Below, piece by piece: positions 46,856 through 55,484 of a DNA stretch of 64,000 bases. This DNA comes from Paenibacillus dendritiformis (GTDB taxonomy: Bacteria > Bacillota > Bacilli > Paenibacillales > Paenibacillaceae). Below the pieces are notes generated by a model. The model did not search any database and was not told where the DNA came from. It saw only the letters and a program-made list of their open reading frames with translations. The position numbers and the translations under genes are program-made. Position 1 is the first letter of the stretch, and each line of letters begins with the position of its first letter. Location: assembly GCF_021654795.1 (NCBI RefSeq), contig NZ_AP025344.1, positions 1,984,501 to 2,048,500 on the forward strand, in the 5' to 3' direction.

Positions 46856-49750
46856 ATGGGAATTCCGTTACTGCGTTTTTTGTTCCGTAAAATGTGGAAT
46901 ACCCGCTGGCTGACGGTGAGCTCGTTGGTAGGGCTTATCGTCGCCGTCTCTTTTACGGTCAGCATCCCGATGTACTCCGACGGGGCGTTAAAGCGTGTCG
47001 TAACGAAGACGCTGCAGGAGAACGGCGGGGGATTGCCGGCGGGTTCGCTATTGATGAGGTATCAAGGCGCAAGTGGAGCGAAGCTTGATCCGAACGCGCT
47101 GCAGGAAGTCGACCGGTATATCCGGGAAGACGTCAAGGAACAGATCGGCTTCCCCGTTCAGGAATTCGTCAACTTGCGGATTCTCCGCACGACGGAAGTC
47201 TATCCGGTCGATCCGACGAAGGTCGATGCGAGCCGGGTCCGATCGATGACGTTAGGCTCCCTGTCGGATCTGGACGATAAGGTCGAATGGACGAACGGCA
47301 AGCTGTATGGAGACGGAGAATCCGGAGGCGTCATCGAAGCGGTGATGCTCGAGGAAGCGATGTACCGGAACGACCTTCATGTCGGCGCGGAACTGGAGTA
47401 TCCGATCAGTGGTCCTAATCCGACGACGCTGCGCATCAAAATCGTCGGCACCTTCAAGCCGAAGGACGAGACGAGCCCGTATTGGTTCCAGGGACTGGAA
47501 GGCTTGATGAGCTCGCTCATCGTCTCGCCGGAGACCTTCGACAAGACGATTATGGGCGAGCACAAAGTCGCTCTTCAGCAGTCAAGCTGGTATTATGCTT
47601 TTGATCTGCGAGAGGTGCAGACCAGTCACTTGGCGCCGTTGGATCGGACGCTGAATCGTCTCGGCATCGAACTGTATCAGAAGCTGCCCGGGACGCAAGT
47701 GGAAATCTCGTTCGCGAAGGTGCTGGACGAATTCCGCAGCCAGAGCATCCAGTTGCAGATGATGCTGTTCACGCTGGCGGCGCCAATGATCGCCATGGTG
47801 TTCTATTACATAGCGATGAATGCCAATCAGGCATTGGAGAAGCAGCAGAGCGACATTGCGGTTCTGCGGAGCCGCGGCGCCAGCACGAGGCAAATTATAT
47901 GGCTCTATTTGCTGGAGGGCCTTATTCTCGGGGCGGCCGCGCTTGCGATTGCGCCGCTCATCGGCTGGTTCATGGCCAAATCGATCGGATCGGCCAACGG
48001 ATTCCTTGAATTCGTCAACCGCAAATCGATTCCGGTCGGATTCACGTCCGACGCGGTCATTTTCGGTACGGTCGCGGTTCTGATTGCGCTCATGGCCAGC
48101 GTCATCCCGGCCGTCCTGTTCGCGCGCCAGTCGATCGTTAATTTGAAGCAGAAGCTGGCACGCAAAGACAAGAGTCCGGTCTGGCAAAAATGGTTCCTTG
48201 ATGTTCTGCTTCTTGCCGCAGCAGGATATGGATATTATATGCTGAACCAGCAGCAGCTTCTGTCGTTCAAGACGGGGATGACCTCGGATCAGCTGCAAGT
48301 GCAGCCGTTTCTGTTCTTTATCCCGGCACTGGCGATATTCGCTTGCGGCCTGTTCTTTTTGCGGCTGTTTCCGCTGCTGCTGCGTCTGTTCCAGTGGCTT
48401 GGCGGCAAGCTGCTGCCGGTTCCGCTGTATTTGACGCTGACGCAGCTCTCCCGATCCGCGAAATCATATTATCCGCTAATGATTTTGCTTATTCTGACGC
48501 TTGGTCTTGGCGTATATAATGCGTCGGCCGCCCGGACGATCGACACGAATTCAACCGAACGGACGCTGTATCAATATGGCGCCGATGCCATCATCGAGAC
48601 GGTATGGGAGAGCACGCTCGTCGTGGATCGGAAGGATCAAGGGGGCAATAAAGGCGGCAACAACGGAGGCAATAATGGAGGGGGCGGTGGCGGAGGTCCG
48701 GGAAGCCCGGGCGGGCCTGGCGGGCAGCAGCCTCCGAAAGGGAAGCAAATTCTGAACGAACCGCCATTCGAAGTGTTCCGCAAGCTGCCGGGCGTCGAGG
48801 CGGCCGCCAGAGTGATGCAGGCGAAGGGGAATGTCGTTGTCTCCGGACGTTCTATCGGCCAGGGGATGGTCGTCGGCATCGATAATGACGAGTTCGCGAA
48901 GGTGGCCTGGTTCCGGAACGATTTGTTCCCTCAACACCCGTTTAAATATTTGGATGCATTAGGGAAGTATTATGAGGGCGCCGCCGTCATTATTCCGACC
49001 AATATCGCGAAGACGTATGAGTTGAAACCGGGGGATGTCATTTCGATCTCCCTTCAGGATCAAATGGTGGAGTTTGTCGTCGCGGCGATACTCCCGTATT
49101 GGCCGAGTCAATATCCGGATCAGACGCCGTTCTTTATTACGAATCTGGAATATATTTATGATCAGGTGCCTCTCATGAAATACGATGTATGGCTGAAGAT
49201 GAAGGAGAAAGCGCCGCTTGCGCCGGCACTGAAAGAACTTCAAAAAGCAAACATCGAGATTGTCACCTACAAGGATGTGCGGAGCGAATTGGCACGACTG
49301 AGCAAGCATCCGACTCGCGGAGGCATCTTCGGCATTCTGAGCATGGGCTTCTTGATTTCGGTTATCATTTCGCTTATCGGCTATTTGCTCTACTGGTTCT
49401 TCAACTTATCGAGCCGCGTCGTGCAGTTCGGCATACTGCGGGCGATGGGTCTGTCGCGCCGGCAGCTGACCGGGATGCTGCTGCTGGAACAAATCTTCAC
49501 CGCCGGTTTATCGATCGGCATCGGTATTTTGCTTGGCAAGCTGGCTAGCCGCCTGTTCCTTCCGTTCCTGCAATCGGCGGAAAATGCGAAGATGCAGGTG
49601 CCGCCGTTCCGAATCATTTTCGATGCGAAAGATACGATGCAGCTGTATGCCGTGGTCGCGGTCATGATTCTGACGGGCGCGACGCTGCTGTTCATGCAGA
49701 TTCGCAGGCTGCGGGTTCATCAAGCCGTGAAGATGGGAGAGGAGCGTTAA
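46856..49750 (+). CDS. Double FtsX-like ABC permease, 964 residues
   Basis: ATG 46856, one base after the adaptor stop. About ten membrane segments by eye: 21-41, 310-330, 358-380, 410-430, 450-466, 490-512, 545-562, 835-860, 888-905, 938-958. Two large outside domains (about 45-305 and 565-830) and two FtsX-type modules suggest an internal duplication, as in long BceB- or LolC/E-like permeases. The second outside domain contains a low-complexity linker at about 591-635 made of Gly/Asn then Gly/Pro. Motifs AVLRSRGASTRQIIWLYLLEG and ILRAMGLSRRQLTGMLLLEQI are the ATPase-coupling loops. Substrate unknown. Confidence 0.9.
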   Translation: MGIPLLRFLFRKMWNTRWLTVSSLVGLIVAVSFTVSIPMYSDGALKRVVTKTLQENGGGLPAGSLLMRYQGASGAKLDPNALQEVDRYIREDVKEQIGFPVQEFVNLRILRTTEVYPVDPTKVDASRVRSMTLGSLSDLDDKVEWTNGKLYGDGESGGVIEAVMLEEAMYRNDLHVGAELEYPISGPNPTTLRIKIVGTFKPKDETSPYWFQGLEGLMSSLIVSPETFDKTIMGEHKVALQQSSWYYAFDLREVQTSHLAPLDRTLNRLGIELYQKLPGTQVEISFAKVLDEFRSQSIQLQMMLFTLAAPMIAMVFYYIAMNANQALEKQQSDIAVLRSRGASTRQIIWLYLLEGLILGAAALAIAPLIGWFMAKSIGSANGFLEFVNRKSIPVGFTSDAVIFGTVAVLIALMASVIPAVLFARQSIVNLKQKLARKDKSPVWQKWFLDVLLLAAAGYGYYMLNQQQLLSFKTGMTSDQLQVQPFLFFIPALAIFACGLFFLRLFPLLLRLFQWLGGKLLPVPLYLTLTQLSRSAKSYYPLMILLILTLGLGVYNASAARTIDTNSTERTLYQYGADAIIETVWESTLVVDRKDQGGNKGGNNGGNNGGGGGGGPGSPGGPGGQQPPKGKQILNEPPFEVFRKLPGVEAAARVMQAKGNVVVSGRSIGQGMVVGIDNDEFAKVAWFRNDLFPQHPFKYLDALGKYYEGAAVIIPTNIAKTYELKPGDVISISLQDQMVEFVVAAILPYWPSQYPDQTPFFITNLEYIYDQVPLMKYDVWLKMKEKAPLAPALKELQKANIEIVTYKDVRSELARLSKHPTRGGIFGILSMGFLISVIISLIGYLLYWFFNLSSRVVQFGILRAMGLSRRQLTGMLLLEQIFTAGLSIGIGILLGKLASRLFLPFLQSAENAKMQVPPFRIIFDAKDTMQLYAVVAVMILTGATLLFMQIRRLRVHQAVKMGEER

Positions 49751-49753
49751 GCG

Positions 49754-50635
49754 ATGATTCATTGTGAAGGCCTTGTCAAAATATACAAGACAGATGATAT
49801 CGAAGTCGTGGCCCTGCAAGGCTTGAACTTGACCGTCAAGCAAGGAGAATTGATGGCCATTATCGGGAACAGCGGCAGCGGCAAATCGACATTGCTGAAT
49901 ACGTTGGGCGGCTTGGACCGCCCTTCGGCCGGCACCGTGCGGGTCGGCAAATGGGATCTGCTGAAGATAACCGATGAGCAGCTAGTTGAATACAAGCGGG
50001 ATACGGTTGGTTTCATTTGGCAGAACAATGCCCGCAATCTGCTGCCTTATTTGACCGCGCTGGAAAATGTGGAAGTGCCGATGATGCTCGCAGGGAAGAT
50101 GGACCGCGCTTATGCGAAGGAACTGCTGGAGGCGGTCGGACTGGGTCACCGGATGAACAACAAGCTGCATCAGCTCTCGGGCGGGGAGCAGCAGCGGGTG
50201 GCCATCGCGATCTCGCTGGCGAATCGTCCCCAATTATTATTGGCGGACGAACCGACGGGGTCGGTAGATACGCAGACGTCCGATATGATTATGGATATTT
50301 TCCGGCGCATGAACCGGGAAATGGGAGTAACGGTCGTCATTGTTACCCACGATCTGGCGCTGGCGGGCAAGGTCGATCGGGTTGTTGCCATTCGCGACGG
50401 CTTGACAAGCACCGAGTTCATCAAGCGAAATCCGAATCTGAACGGGGAGGAGGATCAAGGGGTTGCAGGGCAAGGACTGCAGGATCATCATGAAGCGTAT
50501 GTCGTCGTCGACCGCGTTGGGCGCCTGCAGGTGCCGAAGGAGTACCTGGAGGCTCTCCACATTACAGATAAGGCATCGATGGAAATAGACGGAGATAAAA
50601 TTATTATCCGCACACCGAAAGAGTTGGAGGGGTAA
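49754..50635 (+). CDS. ABC transporter ATPase 2 with C-terminal AbrB-like module
   Basis: 293 residues, ATG 49754, three bases after the permease. Walker A GNSGSGKS at about 38-45, signature LSGGEQQR, Walker B LLADEPTGSVD, H-loop VTHD. The ATPase ends near residue 230. The last 49 residues (HHEAYVVVDRVGRLQVPKEY then LEALHITDKASMEIDGDKIIIRTP) look like a SpoVT/AbrB swapped-hairpin domain: a GRLQVPKE turn, an L-x-I helix end, and a D-K-I-I-I strand. This fold usually binds DNA, but here may be a dimerisation or sensor module. It is different from ATPase 1, which lacks it. Confidence 0.88.
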   Translation: MIHCEGLVKIYKTDDIEVVALQGLNLTVKQGELMAIIGNSGSGKSTLLNTLGGLDRPSAGTVRVGKWDLLKITDEQLVEYKRDTVGFIWQNNARNLLPYLTALENVEVPMMLAGKMDRAYAKELLEAVGLGHRMNNKLHQLSGGEQQRVAIAISLANRPQLLLADEPTGSVDTQTSDMIMDIFRRMNREMGVTVVIVTHDLALAGKVDRVVAIRDGLTSTEFIKRNPNLNGEEDQGVAGQGLQDHHEAYVVVDRVGRLQVPKEYLEALHITDKASMEIDGDKIIIRTPKELEG

Positions 50636-50638
50636 CCT

Positions 50639-52087
50639 GTGGGTTCAAAACAATGGGTACGAAAGCTGTTGTTGGCGACCATGGCCATAGCGATGATTAT
50701 TCCGATGCTGGCAGCTTGCACGAAGACAGATGCAGTGAAGCCAGGCCAAGAGCGTGTTCTTCGCATCGGCGTCCTGTACGGAGGGAATGATGATACTTAT
50801 TTCCGTTCCCAGTATACGGACGTGTTTGAATTTTCGAAGCAAGGGGCCATTCGCATTGAGATCGTCCCTGCTGTGGATCAGTCCGATCGATGGGAATCGA
50901 ACGGAGAATATAAACAGCCGGATTATGTAGAGGCGTTGAAGAAGATTATGACCGGAGCCAACCCGGTGGATGTGGTCGTCCTCGATGCCTCGCAATACCA
51001 GACGCTTGCCCGGGAGGGCTTGCTTAAGCAGCTCGATCCGCTTCTTCAGCAGGATAAAATCGATACGAACGAATTCGTGCCGACGGTCATCGACGGGTTG
51101 AAGGCGATGGGTGACAATAATTTGTACGGTTTAGCCCCTACATTCACCTCCCAGGCTTTATTCTACAATAGGACGTTATTCAATGAAGCAGGGGTCGAGC
51201 CGCCGACGGACAATATGACATGGGATCAAGTCTTCGATAAGGCGAAGCTTGTGTCCAAGGGCGAAGGAAAAGATCGCGTCTATGGCTTCTCCTTCAATCA
51301 TTACTTCGGCAGCGATCCGTATTGGGATATGATAAATACGTATATTTCCCCGCTTAATCTTCGGATGATCGATGATAAGGCGGATTATATGACAGTCAAC
51401 AGTCCACAGTGGGAGAAAGTATGGACGACAATCTCCAAACTGGTCGCTGAAAAGACAATTCCGGGTCCAAACGCGGAAATGCCTGAAAGTCCGGAAGGCC
51501 AGTTCAATCCGTTCCAGTATGACAACTTCCTGTCCGGGCGAACGGCGATGGTGCTCGGCGATTATCAGTTCATCAATTCCGATCTGTCGGATGCGATGAA
51601 AAACGCGGATAAAATCAAAGGCTTCTCGAAATTCGATTGGGATGTCGTGACGTTCCCTTCCCATCCGGAAGCTCCGGGCATTTCCGGTTCCGTCTATTTA
51701 AGAGAAATTTTTGCCGTCAATCAGAAGGCGGCGAATCCCGAAGATGCCTGGGATTTCGTCAAGTTCGTGTCAAGCGATGAATGGGCGAAGCTGCGCTCCC
51801 GCAGCAGCTATGAGCTGGTAGCGCGGAAGAAGTATATCCAGCCTAAGGATGGGCTCAGCTTTAATATTTCCGCCTTCTACACCATGAAGCCGACTCCGCC
51901 TTCAGCGCAGAAAGAGGAAGAGTTGTTGGCAAAATATAGTTTATATGAATTGGTTGAGATTGGGCGCAACTTGTTCCAGGAGGTTATGGACAACAAGAAA
52001 GGCATAAGCGATGCGTTGAAGGAATGGGAGGCGAAGGGGAATCAGGTCTTGAAAAAGAAACAGGCCAATCCCGTCTACAGCAAATAA
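50639..52087 (+). CDS. Extracellular solute-binding lipoprotein (copy 1)
   Basis: 482 residues from GTG 50639, after GGAGGGG. Signal peptide with lipobox LAAC, Cys27. Family 1 solute-binding fold features: VDVVVLDASQYQTLAREGLLKQ, APTFTSQALFYNRTLFNEAG, SGRTAMVLGDYQ, and EDAWDFVKFVSSDEWAKL near the C-terminus. Such proteins normally feed importers with MalFG-type permeases; here the neighbours are export-type FtsX genes, which is odd. Closely similar to the next protein. Confidence 0.88.
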   Translation: MGSKQWVRKLLLATMAIAMIIPMLAACTKTDAVKPGQERVLRIGVLYGGNDDTYFRSQYTDVFEFSKQGAIRIEIVPAVDQSDRWESNGEYKQPDYVEALKKIMTGANPVDVVVLDASQYQTLAREGLLKQLDPLLQQDKIDTNEFVPTVIDGLKAMGDNNLYGLAPTFTSQALFYNRTLFNEAGVEPPTDNMTWDQVFDKAKLVSKGEGKDRVYGFSFNHYFGSDPYWDMINTYISPLNLRMIDDKADYMTVNSPQWEKVWTTISKLVAEKTIPGPNAEMPESPEGQFNPFQYDNFLSGRTAMVLGDYQFINSDLSDAMKNADKIKGFSKFDWDVVTFPSHPEAPGISGSVYLREIFAVNQKAANPEDAWDFVKFVSSDEWAKLRSRSSYELVARKKYIQPKDGLSFNISAFYTMKPTPPSAQKEEELLAKYSLYELVEIGRNLFQEVMDNKKGISDALKEWEAKGNQVLKKKQANPVYSK

Positions 52088-52253
52088 AGGCCTGCAGAAT
52101 CATCATAAAACGTATGTTGTTGCCGATTGCGCTGGACGCCTGCAGGTACCCGTACCTGCAGGCTCTTCACATTACAGATAACGCATCGATGGAAAATAGA
52201 CGAAGATAAGATTATTATCCGCACACCGGAAAGAGTTAGAGGGGGGGGAACCC
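52086..52253 (+). pseudogene. Frameshifted relic of the ATPase 2 3' end
   Basis: This stretch aligns with 50472-50638, the end of the ATPase 2 gene and the ribosome site of the first binding-protein gene. Bases matching CATCAT-A-CGTATGT, CGCCTGCAGGT, CACATTACAGATAA and the 3' ATTATTATCCGCACACCG are kept. A deletion of five bases (after the GTACC) and one inserted A disrupt the frame, and there is no start codon or ATPase domain, so it cannot encode the AbrB-like module. It probably still carries the ribosome site for the next gene. Confidence 0.85.
52139..52162 (+). repeat. 24-bp near-palindrome inside the relic
   Basis: CCTGCAGGTAC (52139-52149) and GTACCTGCAGG (52152-52162) are perfect inverted repeats separated by CC. 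The sequence in the parent copy is not palindromic, so the palindrome arose by the deletion in the relic. Confidence 0.8.
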
Positions 52254-53714
52254 GTGCGTTCAAAAAAATGGGTCCGAAAACTGTTCATGGCGACGATCCC
52301 CGTGGCGATGATCATCCCGATGCTGGGTGCTTGTACGACAACAGATGAAGGTAAGCCAGGCCAGGAGCGTGTGCTGCGTATCGGCGTAGTGAGCGGAGGG
52401 AATGGTTACGAGAGTTATTTCCGCTCGGAATATACCGACTTATTCGAGTTTTCGAAGCAGGGGGCCGTCAGCATTGAAATCGTCTCTGCGAATGATTGGA
52501 AGGAGATGAAATGGAATCGCAGGAGCTCGAACGGGGAGTATGAGGAGCCAGATTATACGGAATTACTTAAGAAGCTGTTGACCGGAGCCAATCCGGTGGA
52601 TGTGGTCGTTCTTGATGCGAGCGAATACCAAGCGTTTGCGCGAGACGGTCTGCTCAAGCAGATCGATCCGCTCCTTCAGAAGGATAAAATCGATACGAAC
52701 GAATTCGTGCCGACGGTCATTGACGGGCTGAAGGCGATGGGAGACAATAATCTGTACGGCCTAACGCCGACATTTAGCTCACAGGCTTTATTTTATAATA
52801 AGACCCTATTCAAGGAAGCGGGAGTTGAGCCGCCGACAGACAATATGACTTGGGAGCAAGTGTTCGACAAGGCGAAGCTTATATCGAAGGGCGAGGGCAA
52901 GGAGCGCATCTACGGCTTCTCTTTCAATAATTACGAAACTGATCCGTACTCGGGCATGGATGGCTATGTTAAGCCGCTTAATCTTCGCAGGTTCGATGAC
53001 ACAGCAGATTCTATGACTGTCAATACGCCGATGTGGAAAAATGTATGGACGATGTTCGCGAAGCTGGTTAATGAGAAGATTATTCCAGGCGATGACAGGG
53101 AACTGCCGGAGATGCAGGATGAGCATTACAATCCGTTCCATTATGACGACTTCTTGTCCGGACGCGCGGCTATGGTGCTCGCGGATTATTGGTATATCGA
53201 TTCCAGTCTATTGGAAGCGATGAAGTACGGGGACAAAATCAACGGCTTCACAAAATTCGATTGGGATGTCGTGACGGTGCCTTCCCATGCGGAAGCCCCT
53301 GGAATATCCGGCTTCGTCTCATTGCACCAGATTTTTGCCATCAATCAGAAGGCGATGAATCCGGAGGATGCCTGGGAGTTCGTCAAATTCGTATCAAGTG
53401 ACGAATGGGCGAAGCTCCGTTCCCGCAACGGCGGTGAACTGGTGTCCCGCCAGAAGTACCTTAAGCCAAAGGAGGGGACAGATTTCAATATAGCGGCTTT
53501 CTACACCATGAAGCCCGTCCTGCCTACAGAACATAATGATGAAGAGTTATTCATGATGTATTCGAATTTGTGGGAAGTGCAAGAAATCGGCCGCAGTTTG
53601 TTCCAGGAAGTGATCGACAAGAAGAAGAGTGTTAGCGATGCGTTGAAGGAATGGGAGACGAAGGGCAACCAGATTTTGAAAAAGAAGCAGCTTGCTCCTG
53701 TCCATAGCGAATAA
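52254..53714 (+). CDS. Extracellular solute-binding lipoprotein (copy 2)
   Basis: 486 residues from GTG 52254, after GAGGGGGGGG. Lipobox MLGAC, Cys27. It aligns with copy 1 over the whole length; the block VPTVIDGLKAMGDNNLYGL is identical, while the region near residues 75-90 has an insertion (WKEMKWNRRSSNGEY) and the C-terminal third is more diverged. The ligand-contact region may therefore differ. It is the last gene of the cluster, followed by a terminator. Confidence 0.88.
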   Translation: MRSKKWVRKLFMATIPVAMIIPMLGACTTTDEGKPGQERVLRIGVVSGGNGYESYFRSEYTDLFEFSKQGAVSIEIVSANDWKEMKWNRRSSNGEYEEPDYTELLKKLLTGANPVDVVVLDASEYQAFARDGLLKQIDPLLQKDKIDTNEFVPTVIDGLKAMGDNNLYGLTPTFSSQALFYNKTLFKEAGVEPPTDNMTWEQVFDKAKLISKGEGKERIYGFSFNNYETDPYSGMDGYVKPLNLRRFDDTADSMTVNTPMWKNVWTMFAKLVNEKIIPGDDRELPEMQDEHYNPFHYDDFLSGRAAMVLADYWYIDSSLLEAMKYGDKINGFTKFDWDVVTVPSHAEAPGISGFVSLHQIFAINQKAMNPEDAWEFVKFVSSDEWAKLRSRNGGELVSRQKYLKPKEGTDFNIAAFYTMKPVLPTEHNDEELFMMYSNLWEVQEIGRSLFQEVIDKKKSVSDALKEWETKGNQILKKKQLAPVHSE

Positions 53715-53726
53715 ATCATCTATAAG

Positions 53727-53762
53727 GATCGGCAGGCCCGCTCAGGCATTGCCGGTCTTTTT
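53727..53762 (+). terminator. Terminator after the second binding-protein gene
   Basis: gatcggca / tgccggtc (one G-T pair) with inner partial pairing, five T. Confidence 0.75.
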
Positions 53763-53903
53763 ACGTTGCGGCAACCTCTGCTGCGGCGCTGTTTCTACGG
53801 GCCGCCGCCGCCGTTACCGTCCCGCGCCGTCCGCATCACATGGCTGCATGATTGTCGGGTATATCGAACACAATAGTACCGACTGACGAAGAAAGGAGCC
53901 GGG

Positions 53904-54074
53904 ATGGCAATGCATTGGATATATTGGGGGAAGTTGTACAATACGAAGTTCCAGGCCCGATGCCTCCAGGAACGGCTGGAGCAGGATGCATGGATATATG
54001 GGTATGACACGCCATATGAGGTTGAGGTCTTCCGCTCCCGCAAAGGAAAGTACGGAGTCCGCTTCGTTCTCTGA
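53904..54074 (+). CDS. 56-residue small protein of unknown function
   Basis: ATG 53904 follows AAAGGAGCCGGG closely. The product begins MAMHWIYWGKLYNTKFQARC and ends VEVFRSRKGKYGVRFVL; it is Trp/Tyr/Arg-rich, without a signal peptide or membrane segment. Strong ribosome site and sensible codon use support a real gene. I do not recognise the family. It stands 190 bp after the ABC cluster and 110 bp before the tRNA genes. Confidence 0.6.
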   Translation: MAMHWIYWGKLYNTKFQARCLQERLEQDAWIYGYDTPYEVEVFRSRKGKYGVRFVL

Positions 54075-54115
54075 AGCGGAAACGTAAGAAAATATCATTT
54101 TTTTATACATTTATC

Positions 54116-54145
54116 TTGACTGTTCATGTACTGATATAGTATACT
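54116..54145 (+). promoter_or_regulatory. Promoter of the tRNA fMet-CAT-Leu cluster
   Basis: TTGACT (54116-54121), 18-bp spacer, TATACT (54140-54145), about 40 bp before the first tRNA. Confidence 0.75.
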
Positions 54146-54183
54146 AATACTTGTCGCTGCGAAAGCAAGATTATAAAAAATGT

Positions 54184-54260
<77 letters not shown>

Positions 54261-54287
54261 ATATTTTTGCATAAAGCAATGGCGTAG

Positions 54288-54364
54288 GGGCCCTTAGCTC
54301 AGTTGGTCAGAGCGGTCGGCTCATAACCGATTGGTCGTGGGTTCGAGTCCCTCAGGGCCCACCA
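54288..54364 (+). tRNA. tRNA with CAT anticodon (tRNA-Ile2 or elongator Met)
   Basis: 77 bases, acceptor GGGCCCT / AGGGCCC, anticodon loop CTCATAA, encoded CCA. CAT is read as Met, or as Ile AUA if C34 is modified to lysidine. The GGxCCTTAGCTCAG-type start and CTCATAA loop resemble tRNA-Ile2 of Bacillus and E. coli, so I lean to Ile2; sequence alone does not settle it. Confidence 0.9.
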
Positions 54365-54408
54365 AAACCGTTGTTTTCAAAGATTCATAGTGTTCGCACA
54401 CTGTATGT

Positions 54409-54497
54409 GCCGGGGTGGCGGAATTGGCAGACGCACAGGACTTAAAATCCTGCGGTAGGTGACTACCGTACCGGTTCGATCCCGGTCCTCGGCACCA
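54409..54497 (+). tRNA. tRNA-Leu (anticodon TAA)
   Basis: 89 bases, class II with a long variable arm (GGTAGGTGACTACC), acceptor GCCGGGG / CCTCGGC, anticodon loop CTTAAAA, encoded CCA. Confidence 0.95.
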
Positions 54498-54522
54498 TTA
54501 ATTGAAATGCCTGTACATAGAG

Positions 54523-54560
54523 AGTTCTGGATGACAGCGGTCATTGGCAGAGCTTTTTTT
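54523..54560 (+). terminator. Terminator after the tRNA cluster
   Basis: agttctg / cagagct and atgac / gtcat form a two-part stem with a small internal loop, followed by seven T. Confidence 0.7.
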
Positions 54561-54637
54561 ATTTTTACCGGTATGGGCAGAAGGCTGACGCACGCTTCAT
54601 ATCGCTTGACTCATGTGAAGGAAGGGGAGGAACGGCT

Positions 54638-55360
54638 ATGGCGATACAGATTCAAGAGGATTGGGCAGCATTGCTTCATGACGAGATTAGGCAGCCCTAT
54701 TTCAAACAGTTATGGGGATGGCTGAAGCAGGAGTATGAGCGTACGGTGGTATATCCGCCATTCGATCTTATCTTCTCTGCGCTACATTATACTTCGTATG
54801 CAGACACGAAAGTCGTTATCGTAGGGCAAGACCCGTATCATGGACCTGGACAGGCGCATGGACTAAGCTTCTCGGTACAGCCGGGCGTTCGTATTCCCCC
54901 CTCGCTTGTGAACATGCTGAAGGAGAGCGCAAGCGATATCGGCACGACAATGCCGCAGCATGGTTGTCTCATCCCTTGGGCAAAGCAGGGCGTGCTGATG
55001 CTGAACACGGTGCTGACCGTGCGTCAGGGGCAAGCGGCATCCCATCGCGGCATGGGGTGGGAACGATTCACCGATCGCATTATTCAGCTGTTGAATGAGC
55101 GGGAGCAGCCGGTTGTCTTCGTGCTATGGGGATCCTTCGCCCAAGCGAAGCAAGCCATGATCGACACGAGACGGCACGGCATCGTCAAAGGCCCGCATCC
55201 GAGCCCGTTGTCGGCTCATCGCGGATTTTTTGGCAGCCGCCCGTTCTCGCAAGTCAATGAATGGCTGCGCTCACGCGGAGAGACCGAGATCGATTGGCAG
55301 CTTCCTCCCGTTTCCGGTATTCCTGTGGAAGAATTGCCGCAGATGGATAAGAACGCCTAG
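54638..55360 (+). CDS. ung: Uracil-DNA glycosylase, family 1
   Basis: 240 residues, ATG 54638 after GGAAGGGGAGG. The catalytic water-activating motif [16 protein letters not shown] has Asp65, and the DNA-intercalation loop [18 protein letters not shown] carries the catalytic His. Removes uracil from DNA in base-excision repair. It stands between two tRNA units, a placement that is common for small repair genes but has no functional meaning that I can see. Confidence 0.96.
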   Translation: MAIQIQEDWAALLHDEIRQPYFKQLWGWLKQEYERTVVYPPFDLIFSALHYTSYADTKVVIVGQDPYHGPGQAHGLSFSVQPGVRIPPSLVNMLKESASDIGTTMPQHGCLIPWAKQGVLMLNTVLTVRQGQAASHRGMGWERFTDRIIQLLNEREQPVVFVLWGSFAQAKQAMIDTRRHGIVKGPHPSPLSAHRGFFGSRPFSQVNEWLRSRGETEIDWQLPPVSGIPVEELPQMDKNA

Positions 55361-55484
55361 AAGTGACGAAAGCCCTCTGTCTGTGCCGGTCGCGGAATGC
55401 AACGGACAGAGAGGCTTCTCGCCATGGCGGAAGCACCTGAGCAACCTTATGGAAGGAACGGAAGGGCCTGGTGCTAATAATGTG

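Noticed and set aside
53814..54110. Minus-strand frames overlapping the 56-residue gene
   Set aside because: They have no ribosome site; the plus-strand small gene has a strong one.
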